Part shown: in pieces, positions 55,211 to 64,000 of the stretch
How the letters are laid out: every line of letters begins with the position of its first letter
Position numbering within the stretch: position 1 is the first letter of the stretch
Notes under the pieces: generated by a model
Seen by the model: only the letters and a program-made list of their open reading frames with translations
What the model was told of the DNA's origin: nothing
Databases searched by the model: none
Position numbers and translations under genes: made by a program
DNA from: Balaenoptera acutorostrata
Taxonomy: Eukaryota; Chordata; Mammalia; Artiodactyla; Balaenopteridae
Assembly (NCBI RefSeq): GCF_949987535.1
Contig: NC_080067.1
Coordinates: 52,574,910-52,638,909, forward strand
DNA: 64,000 nucleotides
Direction of reading: 5' to 3'

Positions 55211-56769
55211 CCCTTAATTCTTCAGCATGCACTCTCCAGGCTCTGGGGCTGGTGATTTATCTAGATAGGTTTATTTACTGTTTTGCTTACAAGGAAGATT
55301 GCTAATCAATCCCTGTCACCTATCTCTATTTTTCTATTTATACTCTGAAGTCAAGGGCATCAGTCAAGATGAAACCAAACTGCTAGAACCTTTGCAACAA
55401 AAAAGGTATATAATTAATATTCTCAAAGCACCCATCAGGTTCAAGAAAAAAATAAGTATAAAAATAATGGTTCAATCTCGGCATTCAAGATCATTAATGC
55501 AGACCAACACTACAACGGGGATAGGATGTGAATCATAAGAACTCGTGAGAGAAAGATGAAAATCCACAATACTCATCATCTCCCCTGCTTACTGACAAGG
55601 AGGTTAATATTTTCCATGCACTCAAGGGTGGAAAGAGTTTTTATTCCCCCCTTAACTCACTCAAGAGTTTAAAAATATGCCAGCTTCCGACAGCAATTTT
55701 CCATTTTAACTCTGACTTCCATCCAAAAGGCACAGAGAAATTAGGGGCATGCATCCACATAGGGGTAAAATATACATCTATGACATTTCATCCATGACAA
55801 ACTGCTCCAATTCAGAATTAGAAAACAACAGTTTAAAATTAGACAGAAAACACTGCTAAGTGTTTTAAAACCTTAAGCCAAGAGAGGGCAAGGTTTCTTT
55901 GGCAGAAGCAACGGCCTGTGAAATTTTGCTTTCAGTCCTGACGACAATACAGGGTTTTATCTTTATTTAAAAAAAACACACAACCAAGTCTTGGTATGAA
56001 AGGCACACAATTCAACTTGTGAAAACACTGATTTTCGAGTACCTTTATCATTTTACAGGTGATAAAAATTAAAATGCACAAATTTGTGTTTTGATAATTG
56101 TGGCTGAAGATCTTTAAGTAGGATAGCAAGAGTGATGACAAAAAAGGAAAATAAATTGAAATCACTATAGTTCTCAGAAGATAATACCCTTGAGGTTTTG
56201 CTTTATTTTGGTTTTTTAGGCCTAAAATCGTAGATATTTATTATGTCTTTACGAACAGTTCTCAACTGTGGTTCTAACTGGCCAGAAGTGGGCTGGAGGC
56301 CAGCCACTTGCCCACCCACCTCCTCCGCTGCACCATGAGCGGGTAATTAACATGAAGACAACATCATAGATAAAGTTTTCCAGTTATCTTTCCTTCCTTC
56401 TTTCATAATTTCACCTCATAAGAAGTCTGAGAAAGAATACCAAAGATCTTCTTAGAAAACAACCCATATAAAACAAGTGAAAAGACAAAAGAAGGGGGAC
56501 ACCTATTACCATTTTGAGGATCACACCGGATCCCCCTCGAGCCCCCGTGAGTGGGCAAACGTGCCCCTAAGGCTCTTCTTTGGTGTCTCCACCCCACTCT
56601 TTCCACAAAGTCTGCCCCATCCTCCTGACTCATGGAGCGTTTTTCTCACAGGTAACTCCTGAAACATTAAGTCCAGCTTTGGCTTCTCACCCCATTCCGG
56701 TTTTACAACTTCCAGTACAAGTCAACCTTTCCGGTCTGCTCGACCATTGATGGCTGAATTGAATTATGG

Positions 56770-57480
56770 TTAGTTCCCTTGGTCACATTGCAGGCCTGGG
56801 GGCAAAACCTCCCAATGGCTTCCCGTCACGCTTTGGGCAAAACCCACAGCCCTCACGAGGCTTCACCCCATCGTCCATCCTGCTCCAGCCCCAGCGGCCT
56901 CCTCACTATTCCCCGAACATGCCAGGCGAGCTCTCACTTCAGCACCTCACGCTGCCGCTTCCTGGCAGCCCCGCGGCCCCTCCTCCAGGTATCTGTGCGA
57001 CTAGCTCCCTCACTTCCCTCAGATCTTTACTAGAAAGATACCTTCTCATCAGATCCTTTCCTGGACAACCTATCTGAGACTGCCACCTGCTTCCCACCCT
57101 CAACACTTCCAGGCTCCCTGCCCACTTCATTTTTCTCCTTAGTCCTTAACTTTTTCTACTAAATTTTTTACTTTCGGGGGCCTTATTTATTGCCTTTCTA
57201 GCTCACTAGAATATAAGCTCAGTCAGGGCAAGAATTTCTGGTTTGATTTATTTCAGTGTTGTATCCCTGTTACAGTGAGTTATAGGCATTCAACAGATAA
57301 TGAATGAATGAATGAATGAATGAACTATGGGTGCCATGAAGGCTGGGATTGGCTAGCTCCTCTTTCCTTCTCTTCTATATTCCCAACCCTCACTACCACT
57401 TCAGTTCCAATCCCCCAGCTCCTAATATCTAGTGGTATTCAATAATTCTTGTGAAATAAATGAATGCATTTAGAAGCTAT
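56770..57480 (+). mobile_element. L2 LINE 3' end
   Basis: 'cccaatggcttcccgtcacg', 'atcctgctccagccccagc', 'ccccgaacatgcc', 'actagaatataagctcagtc' and a terminal (GAAT)n at 57300-57323 follow the L2 3' consensus. Frames of 84-103 codons at 56766-57077 are remnants of its reverse-transcriptase end at best. Confidence 0.8.
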
Positions 57481-58756
57481 TTCATTCTCTTCCTCCTTTG
57501 CCTGCCATCCTTTAAGTCCCAGCATTTTTAACTGAATTTCCATATTTGTTGGCTCATTAGTACTCACATATCCCAGAGAATAGACAGCTAACAGAATAGA
57601 GATTAAATATAAATTTATCTGTTGATGTATAGGCTCATAAGATTAGCATTAGTTAAATCACAGCCTTGAAATATAGAAGTTTTCAGAATGCTGAGAGAAA
57701 AAAAGGACAGTCTGATTAGGTATTTTTCTACTTCATGGCAATTGCTGTATTTTTTTTTTTTTTTTACTGCACAATAAAGTTCCTATAATAGTTCACGAAG
57801 TGTCTATTTTTAAGTTTGCTAATGCATACAGTTTATGAAGTCATTTAAATGGAATTTTAACCATGATTTGAATTGGTGCCTAACTGCCTTTCTTATTTTG
57901 GATAAAACTATACGAAGGCTTTCCCTCATGACACTATCTAATTGAGATTCGGCTTTTTCAAACAAGTATTATATTAGCTGACTTAAGATATATGTCTTCA
58001 CACAAGTCTTTTTCTTGGCATTCTTTTGAGTGGTGAGCTACTAATAATTCTACTCTTAGCTGCTCAGAGCTATCATAGCACCAGCAGTATTCCAGGCCCC
58101 TTGGGAGACACTAAAGTACAGGCATTACTCTTATAAAAAGCTTCTAATCAACAAAGTTGGGTTGTGAGAGGAGGCTAAGACAGTTAAAACAGTAAGAAGA
58201 CAATCAGAGCTCACCAAAGGTTAGGTAAGCCAGGATGACAGAATGACCTGCTGAGCCAGCAGATTTTTACATATAATCTCTTGGTAAGCTAAGAGAAAAA
58301 TTACCCTCCTGTCCCATGAAAATGCGGGACTCAACAAAGTAAAAGTTACATTCTCAAAGGCATGAATAAGTACATATGCGCATATATTAGAAACTTACGA
58401 ATTCACAGTAATAGAAGTAAAAGTTATTCTAAAATCAGATGTATATAAATAGACCCTCAAGAGTAATATGCTTATCTAGCAATCAGATTTCAGCTGGACT
58501 GCATCACAGCATTTCAAGAAATAATGCATGAGAGAGAAGTTTAGGTTTCTGGTCACCCAAAACTGATGCAAGGGTATATAAGAATGCTCTTCAGATGGGC
58601 TAAAATAGGCAAAAGCACATTGGTTTTATAATGGGACTAAGAATTTATGCATAAACTTTTCAAAATCGATGTGCTTGAACCAAACATAAAAGACATTTAA
58701 TTTTCTTAAGTTATCTGATTTCTTCATGGAAACCTGCCTCTACGGACACTTCAAGT

Positions 58757-58780
58757 AATGCCAGCATCTTTGCTGGCATT
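58757..58780. repeat. Perfect 10-bp hairpin followed by a T run
   Basis: AATGCCAGCA, loop TCTT, TGCTGGCATT, then more T residues. No family recognised. Confidence 0.85.
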
Positions 58781-58845
58781 TTTTTAGGGAAAAACCTAAC
58801 ATCCAGGACTCAAGTATCAACCCTGTTGTATAAACCTGCACCTCT

Positions 58846-59216
58846 GGACTTCCCTGGTGGTGCAGTGGTTAAGAATCCGCCTGCCAATGCAGGGGACACG
58901 GGTTCGAGCCCTGGTCCGGGAAGATCCCACATGCCGCGGAGCAACTAAGCCCGTGCGCCACAACTACTGAGCCTGCGCTCTAGAGCCTGCGAGCCACAAC
59001 TACTGAGCCCATGTGCTGCAACTACTGAAGCCCGTGCGCCTAGAGCCAGTGCTCCGCAACAAGAGAAGCCACCGCAGTGAGAAGCCCGCGCACCGCAACG
59101 AAGAGTAGCTCCCACTCGCCACAACTAGAGAAAGCCCATGTGCAGCAACAAAGACCCAACGCAGCCAAAAATAAATATAAAATAAATAAATAAATTTTTT
59201 TAAAAAACCAAAAAAA
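58846..59216 (+). mobile_element. CHR-type SINE, longer older subfamily
   Basis: Head gacttccctggtggtgcag, gggttcgagcc, then extra 'gagccacaactactgagccc' units that lengthen the body to about 370 bp with tail. It has the 'gaagccaccgcagtgag' body like the copy at position 1. The flanks acctgcacctct and cacctgtatctc only weakly resemble each other, so the duplication is eroded. Confidence 0.93.
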
Positions 59217-59459
59217 CACCTGTATCTCCGAGAATACACACAATGCAGGGAGGATGAGCTGGGCTGCAACTGGCTTCTCCTTCAAACCAATGAAGCAGTA
59301 CACAAGCAACCCCAGCTTCATCCAAACGCCAGTGTCAAGTTTTCACTTCAAAATGTGAAGGTATGCAACATATCTTGGAAAAGGCTTCATAAAAAACCTG
59401 GCTTATAAAGAGATACTATGTAAGGCCTCTTCTCTATTGCATCCTGAATATTACATTCT

Positions 59460-59886
59460 ACAAATCAAACAAATATTCACTGAGCATTTATTATATGCCA
59501 GGCATTGTTCTGATATTTGATAATATATTGTGAGCACAACAGTAGAAAATATTGCCTTTGGGGAACTCATATTCTGCAGAAAGATGTAAATGATAAACAT
59601 AATTAAGAGTACATTAGAGGGGCTTCCCTGGTGGCGCAGTGGTTGAGAATCTGCCTGCCAATGCAGGGGACACGGGTTCGAGCCCTAGTCTGGGAAGATC
59701 CCACATGCCGCGGAGCAACTAGGCCCGTGAGCCACAATTACTGAGCCTGCGCGTCTGGAGCCTGTGCTCCGCAACAAGAGAGGCCGCGATAGTAAGAGGC
59801 CCGCGCACCGCGATGAAGAGTGGCCCCCGCTTGCCGCAACTAGAGAAAGCCCTCGCACAGAAACGAAGACCCAACACAGGCAAAAA

Positions 59887-59956
<70 letters not shown>

Positions 59957-60430
59957 TACATTAGAAGTCAGTGAATGCCACGGGGGTGGGGGGAGAAAAG
60001 AACGGAGTATAAGAGATTGGAGTTGTGGGAAGGATGGATCAGGTTTCACTTTTAAATAGGGTGGTCAAGACAGGATTCACTGAGAAGGAGACGTTTGAGT
60101 CAACACTTGAAAAACGTGGTGAAGGAGTTAGTACTACAGACGCCTCAGGGCAAGTGTTCCAGATAGAAAGAACAGGAAGTGCAAAAGCTCTACAGTGCAA
60201 CTATACCTGGGATGTTCTAAGAAAAGCAGGGAGGCCAGAACAGCTGAGGCAGAGTGAGTCTAGAAGGTCAAAGGGTGAAGGTGGGGAAGGCGTCAGATGG
60301 CGATGGGTCTTGTAGGACCTCATGAAGACTTGGCGTTTACTCTGAGAGAAATGTGGAGCCACTGGAGCGTTTTGAGCAGGAATATGTGATGTTAACTTAG
60401 ATTTTAAAATAATGATCACTCTGACCCAAG
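59460..60430. mobile_element. L2-type repeat interrupted by a SINE
   Basis: 'tattcactgagcatttatta' and 'tgccaggcattgttctgata' at the left; after the SINE, 'acaggattcactgagaagga', 'gaacaggaagtgcaaaagct' and 'ggagcgttttgagcaggaa'. Same consensus order as the segments at 14940 and 16345. Confidence 0.65.
59619..59951 (+). mobile_element. Full-length CHR-type SINE inserted in an L2-type repeat, 14-bp TSD
   Basis: Head gggcttccctggtggcg at the left edge, derived body, (AAAT)n tail, then a long A run. The direct repeat aagagtacattaga lies at 59605-59618 and 59952-59965. Longest A tail of all copies here, suggesting a recent insertion. Confidence 0.97.
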
Positions 60431-60784
60431 ATGCAAGCGGGAAAGCTAGTTAGTCGCAGGCTTCTGCAGTCACGCAGGCCCGAGTGTAACGGGAGAGTAG
60501 GACCGTGTGCAAGCTGCAGCCGATTCTGAATTTAGACTGAAGGTAAAACCAGTGCATGTAATCAGCTGAGATGGGGAAGGCCACCGTGGACTAGGTTTAT
60601 GAGGAAGATCGGGAGTAAGACTTCACTGACTACAGAGTGGTTTACTCAGCCTGCAGGAGTCAGTCTAGATTCCCAGAGGCAACATTTGTGCGGATGTTTC
60701 CTTCCAATGGAGGAGAATAACCCAGACAGTGGACAGAGAACATGTAAGAGCACTGAGGCAAAACCAAAATCAACCTGTTTGTAG

Positions 60785-60985
60785 TATTCCTCAAACTTCC
60801 CTGAAAATAAGAATAACCTGGAGTGCTTGTCCATCACACAGATTCCTGGGGTCCCACTGGAAGCTACTGAATCAGAATTTCCAGGGAAGAGCCTTGATAA
60901 TCTGAATATTTAGCAAGTGTGCCTCGACACCCGCCCAACGCCTGCTCCCCAAAACCCTTCAAAGGGGAGTTCTGGAAACACTCTG
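60785..60985. mobile_element. MER5-like fragment (tentative)
   Basis: 'gattcctggggtcccactgg' and 'ctactgaatcagaatttcca' match MER5A-type internal words; the ends are degraded. Confidence 0.5.
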
Positions 60986-61179
60986 TTTAGCATAGCATCG
61001 ATAGGAAGGTAGGTAATCAGGGAGGGGAGAGAATGAATGGGATAGGGCTACCATTGACTTGATCAGATCTGCGTATAGAAAATCACTTTATGGGTAGCAC
61101 GGAAGACGGAGCAGAGGATCTGAGAGAGAGGAGAGGTTGATGGATCAGTTAGGAGGTCACCTCAATAACTTCCATGTTG

Positions 61180-62110
61180 CCCCAATATAAGATGATGTCC
61201 AGTTCTGCCAAGAAGATAATCCGATTTTTAAAAAAAAGTTGATTTCTTTTCCAACTGGAATATACAAAATTTTAGAAGAGTGAAAATGAGTGGGAAGTGA
61301 AAAAGAATATGAACAGACGCTTAAGGATATCCCAATGGTGGTTAAATATTTGAAAAAGTGGTCAGCTGGGTTAAGTCATCAGGGAAATCAAGTTAAAATC
61401 ATAACGTAATACCACTATTCTCCCCTCAAAATGACTAAAATAAAAAAGACAGAAAGTACCGAGCTGGCAAGAATATGGAGAAAGGCGCCCTCCTACCTTG
61501 TTGATGGGCGTGGAGCTTGGTACAACCACTTCAGAAACCTGTTTGCCAGCACCTGTCAGAGCTGAAGAGGGGTATCCTGTGTGGTCTATAATCCCAGTCC
61601 CACATAGGTACCCAAGCCAATGCTGGCATGCAGTCACCGGAAGTCACAGAGGAGACTCGGAAGAACGAGACTCTTCACAACCCTCCCCAACTGGAAACAA
61701 CATAAACATCTATCACCGGAGGATGGATAAGGTGTGGTTGTTCATAAAATGAAATAACCACTCCGCAACGTGGAGAAACCGAATGAAGCAACACTTGAGT
61801 TTCACAAACATAATGTTGAGGAAAGAAGCCAGACAGCAAAGTGGCGCTTACTGAATGAGTCTGCTTACAGAAAATTCAAAAATAAGCGAAACTAGTCCGT
61901 GGCGAGAGGAGGAAGGACCTGTTCACACCGTGCCTACTGGCAGTGGGAGGTGCACAGGCAGTTCCCAGAAGAGCGCAGGAGGGCGCATTTTTGGGTGCTG
62001 GCAACTGTCTGATTCCACACTGTCTGCTTTGTGAGAATTCACTGAGCTCCATATGTAAGATTCACGTACTTTTCTGAATGTACAAGTGTTTACGTAAGAT
62101 CATGGTCCTT
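61180..62110 (+). mobile_element. L1/HAL1-type LINE 3' end, inactive
   Basis: 'catcagggaaatcaagttaa', 'cacctgtcagagctgaag', 'tgatgggcgtggagcttggt', 'ggaaacaacataaacatcta', 'tcacaaacataatgttgagg' and 'tttgtgagaattcactgagc' follow the order of the old L1 3' end. Frames are broken. Confidence 0.75.
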
Positions 62111-64000
62111 GTTATTTTCAGTTACATAAGTGAAATTAATAGGGAAATATAAAACATTTAGATAGGTCACTTTTGTCCCTCCATCCGCGTCTCCCCAATT
62201 TGATTCAAACTCTTCACAGGCATGTCTGACATCTGCGTCTGCATCACCTCAGGTCAGCATCTTAGTCCTCTGACAGTTTTCTGAAGCACACCCAACTTCA
62301 CTGGAATACAGCATTAGTGGAATCTCTGTCTGATGCGGTCACTGGAAACGTCCTAAATCACATATATTTGGTAAAAATTAGGATAGCTGACATCTCCATT
62401 TGTCCTGGAGGTGCAGATTCATGCTTTTGGTAGCCCTAACTCCTGAACGTATTGGGGGTGTTTTTGTTTTGTTTTGTTTTTGCAGGGGTGGGGAGGGTAG
62501 TGAAAAGGCTTATTTATAAAGATATTTTGCATTTACCGTTGTGAGATCACATTCCTGGGAATAAATACCCACACTATCTTAAATGTTGCCACGTCCTTTA
62601 AAAACAAAAAAAAAGATTTTTGTCAGGTGCCCTTCATAAATATCTAGTCGCATTAAACGAGGCCCTTTTGGGCCAGTGTGTCTCCCTCACACAGTGCTCT
62701 GTGGTTTAAAATAAAGCAATTGGGAGAGCTCCCAGAAATAGCAGAGGCTTTATGCTCACTCCAGTACAACGAGGCCCCCTCTTTTCTGAGGAGTAGTTTT
62801 GCAGGAGGAAGGAAATCTAGCTTTGTAATATTCAAGTATATGCAGTAATTATTGATGGAGGGAGGGGAATGCACAGAAGCAAAATGTATTTAAGCAATAA
62901 ATGCAAAATGCCTCAGTGACTGACTCAAAGTACGTTATCAAAGTGGATCCAAGGCTGGTGCAAAGATTTCCGGCTTATGCTACTGCGTGAAAGGAGGGTC
63001 CAGGACCAAGGAGGACAGTGGGAGCTCTGTGGGCGGGGGCAGGGCATCACGCACCCTGCATCCCACTAATGCATCTAATGCTTGAGAGGGATACCAAGAT
63101 AGTGCAGGGAAGGAGGAAGAGTCATCTAAGAAACACTCAAGTTGCTAGTAGCTAGAAGGTCACTGCTGGAAAGGTCTATTTCATTATCACTTACAAGTCT
63201 AAGAAGACCCAACACAAGGACCCCTTTGAGGTAAACCCCAGCGTACCCTCCACAGCCACCTTGTACGTTTCTTGACATTTCTTTTTGTCCCACAACTAAA
63301 CTGCTTAACTACTTATACCAATTACCACTGAGGGAACTTAAGAAGATAAGATACTGTGGGGACAAAGTCAACACCAGATGTCTAAAACCTGCTTCACCAG
63401 TTTGATTAGAATTCTTAGGGATATCCTGCATTCTCTTTCCATTTTTGGACATTTTAAGCTCTCCTTTGAGATAGGAGTATAATTAGGTATGATTTCTTTT
63501 CTTTCCTTATATTTGCTACAGAACAATGAATATTTTCAGTTTGCTAAGATCATATGTGACTCTAAATAAGAATATCTCCTGCATTGAAATCCTGGGCACT
63601 GCCTGATTCGGGGCAAGGGTCATATTTTAATCTCCACTCACTGCACGGGCCCATCAAAGCCCTTAAGAGTAGAAGGCTGAGCTCACTGATTGAGACCCTC
63701 CAAGGTCAAATAAAAACATTATCTTTTCTTCATGCTTTAAGAAAGGGTATATTACGTATCAGGATGTGTGGGTTTTAGGGTGACAGCAGGAGACTTCTGA
63801 TGATGATGTGACATGAGGAGGACGCAGAGGGCTTTGTGAAATTCTGGTGAGTAGCCCTTGAGGTACTGCAATTGTATCGGCCTCCGTCATGTAAACACAG
63901 TCACCCACGATGTGAAACCCGACATGTGAGATCAGTGCCCACCTTCACTGTGGTCCCCAGGGGCTTCTCCAGGCAGTACGGATGCCCCACGTCTATTCTT

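Larger units (their letters stand above)
50681..64000 (-). other. GOLIM4: GOLIM4 intron 1, 3' part (open at the window end)
   Basis: About 13.3 kb with no exon I can identify. Searched on the minus strand for the membrane-anchor exon without success. Unlisted parts (50681-52485, 52865-54615, 54860-56765, 57485-58840, 62115-64000) hold no recognisable gene or repeat. Minor items are a pyrimidine-rich C-run zone at 52020-52500, a T run at about 57751-57766 and a GTTTT-rich tract at about 62463-62480. Confidence 0.85.

Noticed and set aside
1..64000. A novel multi-gene or defence-type system
   Set aside because: Only one conventional mammalian gene is supported; the rest is repeats and non-coding DNA.

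Overview
The window looks like nuclear DNA of a cetacean (whale or dolphin). It is AT-rich and intron-rich, and it carries eight copies of the tRNA-derived CHR-type SINE found in Cetacea, hippos and ruminants. Six of these copies keep clean target-site duplications. I saw no ruminant Bov-tA or BovB elements, which favours a cetacean over a cow-like host. Old mammalian repeats (MIR, L2-type, L1 fragments, MER5/MER20-like hAT elements, an MLT1-like LTR, a Tigger-like element) make up much of the rest. Repeat families are named from memory of consensus sequences; no search was run.

One protein-coding gene can be supported. It lies on the minus strand and is GOLIM4 (GPP130, Golgi integral membrane protein 4). 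Fifteen coding exons between 50680 and 19529 join in one uninterrupted frame of 630 codons including the stop, with GT donors and AG acceptors at every junction. They encode the lumenal coiled-coil stem, a long Glu/Gln/Arg-rich middle and the acidic C-terminus. The N-terminal exon (cytosolic tail, membrane anchor, about 62 residues in human) is not in the window and should lie beyond 64000 on the plus axis. A 3'UTR of about 1.5 kb runs from 19528 to about 17966.

Layout: 1-17965 is intergenic DNA downstream of GOLIM4, mostly repeats. The exception is a CpG-rich stretch at 7700-8470 with tandem ETS-type motifs and a consensus splice donor, which may be an unannotated promoter and first exon. 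17966-19678 is the terminal exon. 19679-50605 holds the other exons and their introns. 50681-64000 is the 3' part of the large first intron, with nested SINE, L2-type and L1 repeats and no coding sequence I can support.

The best leads are regulatory or structural. They are a perfect palindromic oestrogen-response-type element 31 bp from a GOLIM4 donor, two same-strand CTCF-like motifs 88 bp apart in an intron, a six-copy 29/30-bp minisatellite, two very GC-rich GOLIM4 exons whose protein has drifted toward Arg/Pro/Ala/Gly, and a 436-bp foldback element with TA-flanked inverted ends. I found no evidence for a new multi-gene system.
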